Of a stretch of DNA of 64,000 bases, positions 55,954-64,000 are shown in pieces. The notes beneath the pieces are model-generated. The model saw only the letters and a program-made list of their open reading frames with translations, made no database searches and was not told the DNA's origin. Source of the stretch: Burkholderiales bacterium (GTDB lineage: Bacteria; Pseudomonadota; Gammaproteobacteria; Burkholderiales; Burkholderiaceae_C); the NCBI GenBank assembly GCA_017307865.1, contig JAFKGE010000015.1, positions 179,641-243,640 of the forward strand, written 5' to 3'. The position numbers and the translations under genes are program-made. Every line of letters begins with the position of its first letter. The first letter of the stretch is position 1.

Positions 55954-56739
55954 CTACGGCCCCTGCCAGCCCAGCGCCGCCGAAATGCGCTGGCAGGCCG
56001 CGCGCAGCGCCTGCGCGGCTTCGCCGTCGGCATCGGCCGGCAGCGAGGCGGCGGGGCCCACCAGCGTCAAGGCCAGCAGCAACTGGCCCTGGGCGTCGAA
56101 CACCGGCACGCCCAGCGCGTTGATGCCGGCGGCGTATTCGCCCTCGACCACCGCCACGCCGCGCCAGCGGATCTGCTCGCGCTGCAGCGCCGGCAGCGCA
56201 TCGGCGTGCGCGTCGGACCAGGCGGCAAAGACGCGCCCGGTGGCCGAGGTCTGCAGGTCGAACAGCGCGCCCTCGACCACGCCCACCGACACCCCCTGCC
56301 CCGGCTGGCACACGCGCACCGCCGTCACGCCGGCCTCGCCCTGCACCGCCACCAGGCAGGTGGCGCCCAGCGCCTGCGCCAGGCTGCGCGCCTCGGCCGT
56401 GGCCAGCGCGATCCAGTCCTGGCGCGCCAGCCAGGCCAGGGCCAGATTGCGCACCGCCGGGCCGATCTCGTAGGCGCCGCTGCCCGCGTCCTGCTGCACC
56501 CAGCCGGCGCGCCCCAGGCTGACCAGGTAGCGGTAGGCCTTGGCCCGGTGCATGCCGGCCAGCCGCGCCAGCTCGGACAGCCCGCAGGCCTTGGGCTGGC
56601 GCGCCAGCACGTCGAACAGGGCCAGGCCCAGCTCGAGCGACTGGATGCCCACCGGCGCGGCGGCGCCGGGCTCGATGGGGGTGCTGGATGGCGGCTCTGC
56701 GGGCTGGTTCATGGTTTTGACGCGTCCGGGCGCCCGCAT
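55954..56739 (-). CDS. IclR-family transcriptional regulator
   Basis: This 261-residue regulator has an N-terminal winged helix (QSLELGLALFDVLARQPKAC, GLSELARLAGMHRAKAYRYL) and an IclR effector domain (TAVRVCQPGQGVSVGVVEGA, GVAVVEGEYAAGINALGVPV). The start may be 56739 or 56712. It is divergent from the dioxygenase-like gene and is its likely regulator, since IclR proteins often control aromatic catabolism. Confidence 0.93.
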   Translation of the reverse strand: MRAPGRVKTMNQPAEPPSSTPIEPGAAAPVGIQSLELGLALFDVLARQPKACGLSELARLAGMHRAKAYRYLVSLGRAGWVQQDAGSGAYEIGPAVRNLALAWLARQDWIALATAEARSLAQALGATCLVAVQGEAGVTAVRVCQPGQGVSVGVVEGALFDLQTSATGRVFAAWSDAHADALPALQREQIRWRGVAVVEGEYAAGINALGVPVFDAQGQLLLALTLVGPAASLPADADGEAAQALRAACQRISAALGWQGP

Positions 56740-56854
56740 ACACCTGCTGCCAGGCGGGCGACCGGTTGACGTGCGAACGAGTATGCCTTAAATTCCGTTT
56801 GTTTCTTATTTCATAACGTTGTTATTTTAATCGTAACCACATCGGAGACCCAGC

Positions 56855-57982
56855 ATGAAGAACTTCATCAGCTTTCCCCTCGCCGAAGGCGTGCACAGCC
56901 GCCAGGCCCACTGCGACATTCCCGCTGGCCTGTACGAACGCGAGCACGGGCGCAACGGCTTTTTCGGCCCGGCCAGCCACATCCTGCACACGCACAAGCC
57001 GACCGGCTGGACGAAGTGGGAAGGCCCGCTGGAGCTGACCCTGCTGGATTTGAACAAGTTGGAGGACAGCGCGCCCTGCCCCTGGAAGGCGCGCCGCTTC
57101 ATGCACAACGCGCAGACGCAGGTGCATTTCTGGAAGTTCGGCGTCTCCATGCCCGAGCTGGCGCGCAACGGCGACGGCGACATGATCCTGTTCTTCCACA
57201 AGGGCGAGGGCGACTTCTATTGCGACTACGGCCACATGACGTACCGCGAGGGCGACTACATCAACATTCCGCGCGGCACCAGCTGGCGGCTGGAAACCCA
57301 GGTGCGCAACGAGGTGCTCACCATCGAGGCGACCGAAGACCTGTTCATGCTGCCCGAGCGCGGCATCCTGGGCCATCACGCGCAGTTCGACCTGGCGGTG
57401 CTGGACACGCCCAAGATCGACGAAGCCTTCAAAGCCCAGTACAGCGAGCAGGAAAGCCGCGTGCGCGCCAAGCGCCGCGGCCAGGTGACCACCGTCACCT
57501 TCCCCTACAACTTTCTCGACGCCGCCGGCTGGCACGGCACCTGCGTGCCGGTCAAGCTCAACTGGCGCGACATCCGCGAGCTGCTGTCCGACCGCTACCA
57601 CCTGCCGCCCACGGTGCACGCCACCTTCCTGTCCAACACCATCATCGTCTGCACCTTCGCACCGCGCCCGATCGAAAGCGACCCGGGGGCGCTGAAGGTG
57701 CCGTTCTTCCACAACAACGACGAGTTCGACGAGTCCATCTTCTACCACCAGGGCAACTTCTTCTCGCGCGACAACATCAAGCCCGGCATGTTCACCCTGC
57801 ACCCCTCGGGCTTTCACCACGGCCCGCACCCCAAGGCCTTCGCGGCGGCGGCGGCCAACAACCAGGGCGAGCGCAAAACCACCGACGAGGTGGCGGTGAT
57901 GATCGACTCGCGCTACCCGCTGGAGCTGGACGACGTGGGCGCCGTCAAGGTGCCGGGCTACCTGGATTCCTGGAAGGAGTGA
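56855..57982 (+). CDS. Homogentisate 1,2-dioxygenase-like cupin protein
   Basis: This 375-residue protein resembles homogentisate dioxygenase in its two cupin halves (MILFFHKGEGDFYCDYGHMT with GDYINIPRGTSWRLE; VPFFHNNDEFDESIFYHQGN with LHPSGFHHGPHPKAF). The second half supplies His, Glu and His suited as iron ligands. It is about 60 residues shorter than standard HmgA (about 430-440), so the substrate may be another dihydroxyaromatic acid. It follows CGGAGACCCAGC and is divergent from iclR. No maleylacetoacetate isomerase or fumarylacetoacetase gene is nearby. Confidence 0.85.
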   Translation: MKNFISFPLAEGVHSRQAHCDIPAGLYEREHGRNGFFGPASHILHTHKPTGWTKWEGPLELTLLDLNKLEDSAPCPWKARRFMHNAQTQVHFWKFGVSMPELARNGDGDMILFFHKGEGDFYCDYGHMTYREGDYINIPRGTSWRLETQVRNEVLTIEATEDLFMLPERGILGHHAQFDLAVLDTPKIDEAFKAQYSEQESRVRAKRRGQVTTVTFPYNFLDAAGWHGTCVPVKLNWRDIRELLSDRYHLPPTVHATFLSNTIIVCTFAPRPIESDPGALKVPFFHNNDEFDESIFYHQGNFFSRDNIKPGMFTLHPSGFHHGPHPKAFAAAAANNQGERKTTDEVAVMIDSRYPLELDDVGAVKVPGYLDSWKE

Positions 57983-58349
57983 TACGGTTGCGCATTCGAA
58001 AAGATAAAACTGCTGGCCGCGGGGCGGGATCAGGCCGTCGGGGCGCCCGGCTCCGTTCATGTCCCCCACCGGCCTGCGGCCGGCTCCGCCTTCACTTCAC
58101 TGCGCCGGGCACCCCGACGCCCTGATCCGTGGCATTGCTGGCCGTGCAGACCGCCTGACGGGTGACCCCGCTTCCCGCCAAGGGGCATGGGTGGGCAGCG
58201 CAGCGAGGTCAAGGAGGAGATGGCCGTCGCAGACGGACAGCGGGGGACAGGAGCGGAGCTGCCCACCCATGCCCCTTGGCGCGCGTCACCACTCGCCCGG
58301 CGTTCTCAACGCATGGATGGCCGCTCGGCATGAGGCGGCGCGCGGTCGC
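57983..58349. repeat. Gene-free gap built of nested inverted repeats
   Basis: This 367 bp holds no convincing gene. Two strong inverted repeats are seen. Arms 58027-58050 and 58105-58128 match in 22 of 24 positions (GGATCAGGCCGTCGGGGCGC and on). Arms 58177-58199 and 58258-58280 match perfectly over 23 bp (GCCAAGGGGCATGGGTGGGC and on). A smaller CCGGCCTGCGGCCGG hairpin sits in the first loop. It lies between the dioxygenase-like gene and hemH, which converge, so it may end transcription or be a dispersed element. Confidence 0.75.
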
Positions 58350-59381
58350 TCAGCGCCCCACCGGCCAGCCCTGCAAGTGCGTCTGCACCAGGCCGGCCAG
58401 CGCCGCCAGCCACGCGGGGTGGTCGTTCAGGCAGGGCACATAGCGCAGCTCGCCGCCGCCCGCGGCCTGGAAGGCGGCGCGCCCCTCGATGGCGATCTCC
58501 TCCAGCGTCTCCAGGCAGTCGGCGACAAAGCCGGGGCAGATCACGTCCACGCGCTTGAGGCCCGCGCGGCCCCAGTCCTCCAGCGTGGCCTGCGTGGCCG
58601 GCCCCACCCACTTCGCGCGGCCAAAGCGCGACTGAAAGGCCAGCGCCCAATCGCCCTCGCGCAGCGCCAGCCGCTGGGCCAGGCGGCGCGCCGTCTCCAG
58701 GCATTCGCCGTGATACGGGTCGCCCGCGTCCACCACGCGCTGCGGCACGCCGTGAAAGCTCATCAGCAGCCGCTCGGGCCGGCCATCGGTCATCCAGTGC
58801 TCGTGCACGCGCCTGGCCAGGGCGTCGATGTAGCCCGCGTCGTCGTGAAAGCGGTTGACAAAGCGCAGCTCGGGCACGTGGCGCACCGAGCGCGACCAGG
58901 CCGTCACGGCGTCGATCACGCTGGCCGTGGTGGTGCCCGAATACTGCGGGTACAGCGGCAGCACCAGCACGCGCGTGCAGCCCTCGGCCTTCAGCGCGTC
59001 CAGCTCGGCGGCCACCGAGGGCTGGCCGTAGCGCATCGCCAGCCGCACGCTCACATCCACCCCGCGCTCGCCCAGCCAGCCGCGCAGCAGCGCGGCCTGC
59101 TTGCGGCTGTACACCAGCAGGGGCGAGCCCTCGGGCAGCCAGATGCTCTGGTACTTCTTGGCCGACGCCGCCGGGCGCCGGCGCAGGATCAGGCCGTGCA
59201 GCAGCGGCTGCCACAGCGCGGGCGGAATCTCCACCACGCGCGGATCGCTCAAGAACTCGGCCAGATAGCGGCGCACGGCCGGCGGCGTGGCCGCGTCGGG
59301 CGTGCCCAGGTTGCACAGCAGCACGCCCGTGCGGCCATTCGCGTGGCGCGCCGCCTCGGGCTCGGGTCTGAAAAAAGGCAT
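58350..59381 (-). CDS. hemH: Ferrochelatase
   Basis: This 343-residue enzyme inserts Fe2+ into protoporphyrin IX, the last step of haem synthesis. Typical blocks are GVLLCNLGTPDAAT, VLVLPLYPQYSGTTTASVID, LLMSFHGVPQRVVDAGDPY (catalytic His) and VICPGFVADCLETLEEI. The start at 59381 is 16 bases from the divergent HAD gene. Confidence 0.97.
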   Translation of the reverse strand: MPFFRPEPEAARHANGRTGVLLCNLGTPDAATPPAVRRYLAEFLSDPRVVEIPPALWQPLLHGLILRRRPAASAKKYQSIWLPEGSPLLVYSRKQAALLRGWLGERGVDVSVRLAMRYGQPSVAAELDALKAEGCTRVLVLPLYPQYSGTTTASVIDAVTAWSRSVRHVPELRFVNRFHDDAGYIDALARRVHEHWMTDGRPERLLMSFHGVPQRVVDAGDPYHGECLETARRLAQRLALREGDWALAFQSRFGRAKWVGPATQATLEDWGRAGLKRVDVICPGFVADCLETLEEIAIEGRAAFQAAGGGELRYVPCLNDHPAWLAALAGLVQTHLQGWPVGR

Positions 59382-59397
59382 GCGCTATTCTCGCCGC

Positions 59398-60102
59398 ATG
59401 ATCGACGCCCGCCGCATCCGCGCCATCACGCTCGACCTGGACGACACGCTGTGGCCGGTGTGGCCCACCATCCAGCGCGCCGACCAGGCCCTGCGCGACT
59501 GGCTGGCCGCGCGCGCGCCGCGCACCGCCGCGCTGGCGGCCGATGGGATCAGTGCCCCGCAGGCGCGCCGCGCGGTGCTGCAGGCGCGGCCCGAGCTGAC
59601 GCACGACCTGGGCGCCATCCGCCTGGAGGTCATCCGCCAGCTGCTGCGCGCCGCCGGCGACGACCCGGCGCTGGCCGAGCCCGCCTTCGAGGTCTTCTAC
59701 CGCGAGCGCCAGCGCGTCACCCTGTTCGACGACGCGCTGCCGGCGCTGGATTTTCTGGCCGCGCGCTACCCGCTCGTCGCCCTGTCCAACGGCAACGCCG
59801 ACGTCGGCCAGGTGGGCCTGGCGCGCTACTTTCGCGCCGCCGTGTCGGCCGCCAGCGCCGGCGTGGCCAAGCCCGACGCGCGCATCTTCCACACCGCCGC
59901 GCAGGCCGCCGGCGTGACGGCGGGCGCCGTGCTGCACATCGGCGACGACGCCGAACTGGACGCCGCGGGCGCGCTGGGCGCCGGCATGCAAACGGTCTGG
60001 GTCAACCGCGCCGACGCCGCCTGGCCGCCGGGGCATGCCGACGCGCCGCAGGCCGTGGTGCGCGACCTGGCGGCCTTGTGCCGCCTGCTGTCCAGCACCT
60101 GA
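59398..60102 (+). CDS. HAD-superfamily hydrolase
   Basis: This 234-residue phosphatase has motif I AITLDLDDTLWPVWPT (nucleophile Asp13 and acid Asp15), motif II in ALSNGNADVG, motif III Lys in AGVAKPDARIF and motif IV HIGDDAELD. It is probably a small-molecule phosphatase related to YigB (FMN phosphatase). It is divergent from hemH. Confidence 0.92.
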   Translation: MIDARRIRAITLDLDDTLWPVWPTIQRADQALRDWLAARAPRTAALAADGISAPQARRAVLQARPELTHDLGAIRLEVIRQLLRAAGDDPALAEPAFEVFYRERQRVTLFDDALPALDFLAARYPLVALSNGNADVGQVGLARYFRAAVSAASAGVAKPDARIFHTAAQAAGVTAGAVLHIGDDAELDAAGALGAGMQTVWVNRADAAWPPGHADAPQAVVRDLAALCRLLSST

Positions 60103-60156
60103 CGCGGGTTCACGGCATCCTCCGATCGAACGATCCGCCTGGATGCCGATCCTCGG

Positions 60157-60222
60157 ATGCTATCGCTGTAATAGCTGCCAGCGCTTGCCGCACAAGCGCT
60201 GCAGCCCCATTTTACTTGAAAC
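60157..60222 (+). repeat. Interspersed repeat between the HAD and SDR genes
   Basis: CTGTAATAGCTGCCAGCGCT, then TGCCGCACAAGCGCTGCAGC and CCCATTTTACTTGAAAC. A clear full-length copy between convergent genes. Confidence 0.8.
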
Positions 60223-60226
60223 GGCG

Positions 60227-61012
60227 CTAAAAGGTGCCCGGATAGGCCCCGCCGTCGAGCAGGATGTTCTGCCCCGTCAGGTAGCCGGCCTGCTGGCTGC
60301 ACAGGAAGGCGCACACGGCGCCGAACTCGGCCGGCTGGCCGAAGCGCCGCGCCGGAATGGGCGCGGCCTGAGCGGCGCGCACCTCGTCCGCCGTCTTGCC
60401 GCCCTGCTTGACCATGCCCTGCACCAGGCCGGCCAGGCGGTCGGTGTCGAACTTGCCGGGCAGCAGGTTGTTGATGGTCACGCCCTTGGCCGCCACCTGC
60501 GGGTTGCGCGCCAGCCCGGCGATGAAGCCCGTCAGGCCCGAGCGCGCGCCGTTGGACAGGCCCAGCACGTCGATCGGCGCCTTCACCGCACTCGACGTGA
60601 TGTTGACCACGCGCCCGAAGCCGCGCGCCAGCATGCCGTCGATCGTCGCCTTGATCAGCTCGATCGGCGTCAGCATGTTGGCGTCCACGGCCTTGATCCA
60701 GGCCGCGCGGTCCCAGTCGCGAAAGTTCCCCATGGGCGGGCCGCCCGCGTTGGTCACCACGATGTCGAAGTCGGCGCGCTGCGCGAACACCGCCGCGCGC
60801 CCCTCGGGCGTGGTGATGTCGGCCGCCACCGGCAGCACCTGCACGCCGGCCTCGGCGCGCAGCGCGCTTGCCGCTGCCTGCAGCACGTCGGCGCCGCGCG
60901 CCACCATCACCACGTTGACGCCTTCGCGCGCCAGCGCCTCGGCGCAACCGCGCCCCAAGCCCTTGCTGGCGCCGCACACCAGCGCCCACTTGCCGGCAAT
61001 TCCCAAGTCCAT
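60227..61012 (-). CDS. SDR-family oxidoreductase lacking the canonical Tyr/Lys pair
   Basis: This 261-residue Rossmann protein has the cofactor loop CGASKGLGRG (residues 13-22), NAGGPP and VVNITSSAVKAPIDVL. Where YxxxK is expected it has SNGAR (LGLSNGARSGLTGFIAGLA), so both the catalytic Tyr and Lys are missing. C-terminal GQNILLDGGAYPGTF is typical. Members of this SDR subgroup are often called 3-oxoacyl-ACP reductases, but the altered site argues against standard chemistry. It lies 28 bases after the EamA gene on the same strand. Confidence 0.9.
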   Translation of the reverse strand: MDLGIAGKWALVCGASKGLGRGCAEALAREGVNVVMVARGADVLQAAASALRAEAGVQVLPVAADITTPEGRAAVFAQRADFDIVVTNAGGPPMGNFRDWDRAAWIKAVDANMLTPIELIKATIDGMLARGFGRVVNITSSAVKAPIDVLGLSNGARSGLTGFIAGLARNPQVAAKGVTINNLLPGKFDTDRLAGLVQGMVKQGGKTADEVRAAQAAPIPARRFGQPAEFGAVCAFLCSQQAGYLTGQNILLDGGAYPGTF

Positions 61013-61040
61013 GATTTCCAAGCTCCTTGCGGTTTCAAAT

Positions 61041-61979
61041 TCATCCGGCCGCCGGTCGCGCCTGGCCCGCGCGGCTGAACAGCGCAATCCCGGCCACCAC
61101 CAGCACCGTGCCCGCCGCCAGCCCCGGCGTGAAGGGTTCGCCCAGCAGCGCCACGCTCATGGCGATGGTCGACAACGGCCCGATCATGCCCACCTGCGCC
61201 GCCAGGCTGGCGCCGATGCGCTCCACCCCCAGCATCACCAGCAGCACCGGCGCGGCGGTGCACAGGGTGGCGTTGAGCAGCGACAGCCACAGCACCGGCT
61301 CGGCCACGCGCGCCGCACTCAGCGGGTTGACCAGCGCGAAGTGCCCGATGCAGCACAGGCTGGCCACGGTGGAGGCCAGGCCCACCAGCCGCAGCGCGCC
61401 GATGCGCCGCACGTACTCGCCGCTGAAAAACAGGTACAGCGCATACGCCGCCGCCGAGCCCAGCACCCACAGCGCGCCCCGGGCCGTGGCGCCGCCGGGC
61501 GCCGCGTGCGCCTCGAAGCCGAACACCAGCAGCGCGCCGCCGTAGCTCACCACCGTGGCCAGCACGTGGCCGGGCGTGATGGCGCGCCCGCGCCAGGCCC
61601 AGTCGTAGAGCAGCACCAGGGTGGGCGTGAGATACAGGATCAGCCGCTCCAGCCCGGCCGTGATGTAGCGCAGGCCGACAAAGTCCAGCATGCTGGCCAG
61701 GTAGTAGCCGCAAAAGCCCAGGCCCAGCACCGCCCAACGCTCGTCGCGGCGCAAGGCCGGGCGCCCGCGCCCGCCCCACCAGGCCATCAGCAAAAAGAAG
61801 GGCAGCGCCATCAGCATGCGATACATCAGCAGGGTGATGGCGTCCACCCCGTAGCGATAGGCCAGCTTGACGATGATGGCCTTGCCGCTGAAGCCGATGG
61901 CGCCCACGGCCGCGAACGCGATGCCGACTGCTCTGCTGTTGATAGCTGCCGGCGCTGGATGGGCGGGCGCTGCAGGCAT
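61041..61979 (-). CDS. EamA/DMT-family transporter
   Basis: This 312-residue protein has about ten membrane segments in two EamA repeats (VGIAFAAVGAIGFSGKAIIV; YALYLFFSGEYVRRIGALRL; IGPLSTIAMSVALLGEPFTP). The start codon at 61979 and first residues (MPAAPAHPAPAAINSRAV) lie in an interspersed repeat copy, so the native start may have been lost or replaced. Val18 near GIAFAAVG begins the conserved part. Confidence 0.88.
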   Translation of the reverse strand: MPAAPAHPAPAAINSRAVGIAFAAVGAIGFSGKAIIVKLAYRYGVDAITLLMYRMLMALPFFLLMAWWGGRGRPALRRDERWAVLGLGFCGYYLASMLDFVGLRYITAGLERLILYLTPTLVLLYDWAWRGRAITPGHVLATVVSYGGALLVFGFEAHAAPGGATARGALWVLGSAAAYALYLFFSGEYVRRIGALRLVGLASTVASLCCIGHFALVNPLSAARVAEPVLWLSLLNATLCTAAPVLLVMLGVERIGASLAAQVGMIGPLSTIAMSVALLGEPFTPGLAAGTVLVVAGIALFSRAGQARPAAG

Positions 61980-61992
61980 TTTTTGCTTGAAA
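61937..61992 (+). repeat. Interspersed repeat at the EamA start
   Basis: TTGATAGCTGCCGGCGCTGG, then ATGGGCGGGCGCTGCAGG and CATTTTTTGCTTGAAAC. It provides the start codon and first codons of the transporter. Confidence 0.8.
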
Positions 61993-62014
61993 CTCTGGCG
62001 CGACGCCCGGTGCC

Positions 62015-62581
62015 TCAGGCGCGCAGGGGGCGCAGCGCCTCGGCCCAGCGCTTGAGCTCGTCGAGCAGGCCGCGCGCCGACGCGTCGATCAACTCGTTGG
62101 AGCCGAACTTGCCGGTGTCGTCCAGCAGGCTGGCCACCATGGGCACGGCCACGCCCTCGACGATGGGCATCATCTTGAGCGTGGTGGCGTGCAGGCGCGC
62201 CATCTGCACCGCGCGCAGCCCGCCCGAGACGCCGCCGTAGCCGACGAAGCCGCAGGGCTTGTAGTTCCACTCGCGGTACACGTAGTCCAGCGCGTTGGTC
62301 AGCACCGGCGTGGGCATGTAGTTGTACTCGGGCATCACGAACACGTAGGCGTCGGCCGCCGCCACGCTGGCGCTCCAGCGCTTGGTGTGCTCGTGCTCGT
62401 ACTGCTGCATGCGCGGGTGCACCGGCTCGTCGTACAGCGGCAGCTTGAAGTCGGCCAAGTCGACCAGTTCGGCATCGAAGCCGCCGTGCTGGCGCGCGAA
62501 CTCGTGGAACCAGCGCGCGACGGCGGGCCCGACCCGGCCCGGGCGGGTACTGCAGATGATGACGTGAAGCTTGAGCGACAT
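62015..62581 (-). CDS. NADPH-dependent FMN reductase family protein
   Basis: This 188-residue flavodoxin-fold protein has the FMN phosphate loop ICSTRPGRVGPAVARWF, the PEYN motif in VFVMPEYNYMPTPVLTNALD and the GYGGVSGGLRAVQ segment near the isoalloxazine. It reduces FMN or quinones with NADPH. The start at 62581 (MSLKLHVIICSTRPG) gives the normal length. Confidence 0.93.
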   Translation of the reverse strand: MSLKLHVIICSTRPGRVGPAVARWFHEFARQHGGFDAELVDLADFKLPLYDEPVHPRMQQYEHEHTKRWSASVAAADAYVFVMPEYNYMPTPVLTNALDYVYREWNYKPCGFVGYGGVSGGLRAVQMARLHATTLKMMPIVEGVAVPMVASLLDDTGKFGSNELIDASARGLLDELKRWAEALRPLRA

Positions 62582-62690
62582 GAGGGTGAAATCCTGGATG
62601 CGAAAAACCGTCGAGGATAGCGGAGCAGCCGCTTTTTTGCCGGCGCCGGGGTGATCGGGCGCGCCGGGTGCCGCCACGTTTTGCTGCGAG

Positions 62691-62757
62691 AAACTATCGA
62701 TCCGATAGCTACTCGCGCTTGATGCAAGCCGGCTGCAGCCCTATTTTTCTTGCAAGT
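62691..62757 (+). repeat. Interspersed repeat at the DUF3422 3' end
   Basis: TCCGATAGCTACTCGCGCTT, then GATGCAAGCCGGCTGCAGCC and CTATTTTTCTTGCAAG. The last codons of the DUF3422 gene (LQEK and stop) fall inside it. Confidence 0.8.
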
Positions 62758-64000
62758 TCGGCGGCGGCGGCGCATCGGTGTCGACGATGCGGTGGTGCAG
62801 GCGCTGCAGCCCGGCCCACACGATCAGCGCCACCACCGGCACGGCGATGGCCATGCTCGCTTCCACGCCCAGCGGCCAGCCCAGGCCGTGCGCGCCCTTC
62901 ACCACGTAGCCCACCAGCCCGACCACGTAATAGGTGATGGCCGCCACCGACAGGCCCTCCACCGTGGACTGCAGCTTCAGCTGCAGGCCCTGGCGGCGGT
63001 TCATGGCCGCCAGCAGCTCGCGGCTGCTGTGCTGCTGCTCGACCTCCACGCGCGTGCGCAGCAGCTCGGCCACGCGCGCGATGCGCGCCGACAGCGCGGC
63101 CTGGCGCCGGTCGGCCGAGCGGCAGGTGGCCATGGCCGGCGCATAGCGCCGATCCATGAAGTCGCGCAGCGACTGCATGCCCTCGATGCGCACCTCGGCC
63201 ATGTCGGCCAGGCGCTGGCGCACCAGCTCGTCGTAGGCGGCGCTGGCCGAAAAGCGCGTGTGCGTGCCGGCGTACAGGCCCTCCAGCTCGGCGGCCAGGC
63301 GGGTCAGGCGGTCCAGCAGCGCCGGTTCGTCGGCGCGCGCGGCGCTGCCGATGGCCTGCGCCAGCGCCGCCAGCTCGGCCTCGCCGCGGTCCAGCCAGCG
63401 TGCCACCTGGCGCGCCGCCGGCAGGCCCAGCAGCGCGGCCATGCGGTAGGTCTCGACCTCCAGCACGCGCTGCACCAATCGGCCCAGGCGCCGCGGCGTG
63501 GCGGCGCCGGGGCCCTCCTCGCCGGTCAGCACCAGCACGCGCAGGCAGCCGTCGGCGCGCAGGCGCAGGTCGGTGTGCAGGTCGCTGCCATGGCTGATGA
63601 CGCGCGAGCCGGTCACGCCCGCCGACTCGCCGAACAGCGCCCGCAGCAGGCCCGTGCCGCCGCCGGCCGGCCGCGGCACGGCCCACAGGTGCACGCCGGT
63701 CAGCGCCTGGCCCGGCAAGGCCGCGCGCCAGGCGGCGGGCAGGCACTCGGCCGCCGTCGGCGGCGCGTCCGTGGCCAGCGCCGCCAGCTCCGCCGCCGGC
63801 AGCGGGCGCAGGAAGGACCAGGTGACGAACTCGGTGTGCAGTTCCCAGCGCAGGCTGAGCGCGCCGCACTCGGCCTGCACGAAGGCCGCGTCCTCGGCCG
63901 GCGCCGCCAGGCCGTGGTCGGCCAGCAGGGCGGCCAGATGGGCGCGGCTGGCGCGGCGGCCCTCGGCATCCACCCACTGCGCCCAGTGCGTGAACGCCAG
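62741..64000 (-). CDS. DUF3422 family membrane-anchored protein (N-terminus cut by window edge)
   Basis: This reading frame is open to the right window edge and gives about 419 residues. Family proteins are slightly longer, so only the first few dozen residues are missing. A large soluble part (SFLRPLPAAELAALATDAPP, VISHGSDLHTDLRLRADGCL) is followed near the C-terminus by two membrane helices (AAITYYVVGLVGYVVKGAHG and ASMAIAVPVVALIVWAG). The end (PPPPNLQEK) is encoded by an interspersed repeat. The function of DUF3422 is unknown. Confidence 0.88.
   Translation of the reverse strand: MAFTHWAQWVDAEGRRASRAHLAALLADHGLAAPAEDAAFVQAECGALSLRWELHTEFVTWSFLRPLPAAELAALATDAPPTAAECLPAAWRAALPGQALTGVHLWAVPRPAGGGTGLLRALFGESAGVTGSRVISHGSDLHTDLRLRADGCLRVLVLTGEEGPGAATPRRLGRLVQRVLEVETYRMAALLGLPAARQVARWLDRGEAELAALAQAIGSAARADEPALLDRLTRLAAELEGLYAGTHTRFSASAAYDELVRQRLADMAEVRIEGMQSLRDFMDRRYAPAMATCRSADRRQAALSARIARVAELLRTRVEVEQQHSSRELLAAMNRRQGLQLKLQSTVEGLSVAAITYYVVGLVGYVVKGAHGLGWPLGVEASMAIAVPVVALIVWAGLQRLHHRIVDTDAPPPPNLQEK

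Noticed and set aside
58057..58266. Minus-strand 69-codon frame in the gap before hemH
   Set aside because: It is formed by the arms of the inverted repeats and lacks protein-like composition.

Overview
The window is high-GC DNA from a betaproteobacterium. It is most likely a member of the Comamonadaceae (Burkholderiales), judging by gene content, codon bias, the ribF-ileS-lspA order, Bug/TctC-type binding proteins and several short interspersed repeats that I associate with that family from memory. No rRNA, phage or complete insertion sequence is visible. One tRNA-Ser(GCU) is present.

Region 1 (1-14.6 kb) is a catabolic island. A leftward run of eleven closely spaced genes (11621 down past position 1) encodes a 6-hydroxynicotinate reductase-like Fe-S protein, a UPF0280 (ApbE-fold) protein, two tandem AA_synth/DUF1185 paralogues, a Liv-type ABC importer (binding protein, fused LivHM permease, LivG, LivF), a MarR regulator and a two-subunit molybdenum hydroxylase whose large subunit runs off the left edge. 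Divergent from it are ferredoxin-NADP reductase, a TetR regulator and an enamidase-like amidohydrolase. Together these match the first steps of the reductive nicotinate pathway: hydroxylation to 6-hydroxynicotinate, reduction to tetrahydro-6-oxonicotinate, then ring opening. This is the most interesting part of the window.

Region 2 (14.6-40.6 kb) is mostly housekeeping: a small P-loop kinase, HNH nuclease, ribF-ileS-lspA, an orphan LuxR-type response regulator, qor, an EamA exporter, clpS-clpA, a small RNA-chaperone cluster (cold-shock protein, tRNA-Ser, IF-1 paralogue, RRM protein), lysC, tilS, accA, a 3-methyladenine-type glycosylase, cysS, a TPR protein, two cyclophilins, lpxH, mtfA, a DsbA/FrnE protein, an alpha/beta hydrolase and an Hsp15-like S4 protein.

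Region 3 (40.6-46.8 kb) carries a Bug binding protein plus an ACMSD-type amidohydrolase, a LysR regulator, a tandem UspA protein, a MATE exporter and DUF2239.

Region 4 (46.8-58 kb) is a second catabolic/transport island. A sigma-54 activator is followed by a textbook -24/-12 promoter and a complete Liv ABC operon with two binding proteins and an alpha/beta hydrolase. A convergent IclR regulator and a homogentisate-dioxygenase-like gene follow. Two long hairpin repeats inside the operon are spanned by small ORFs that overlap or abut the flanking genes.

Region 5 (58-64 kb) holds an inverted-repeat-rich gap, hemH, a HAD hydrolase, an SDR lacking the usual Tyr/Lys pair, an EamA transporter, an FMN reductase and a DUF3422 gene cut by the right edge. 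A ~60 bp repeat (core ATAGCTG-N3-GCGCTTG) occurs at least a dozen times, often supplying start, stop or internal codons.
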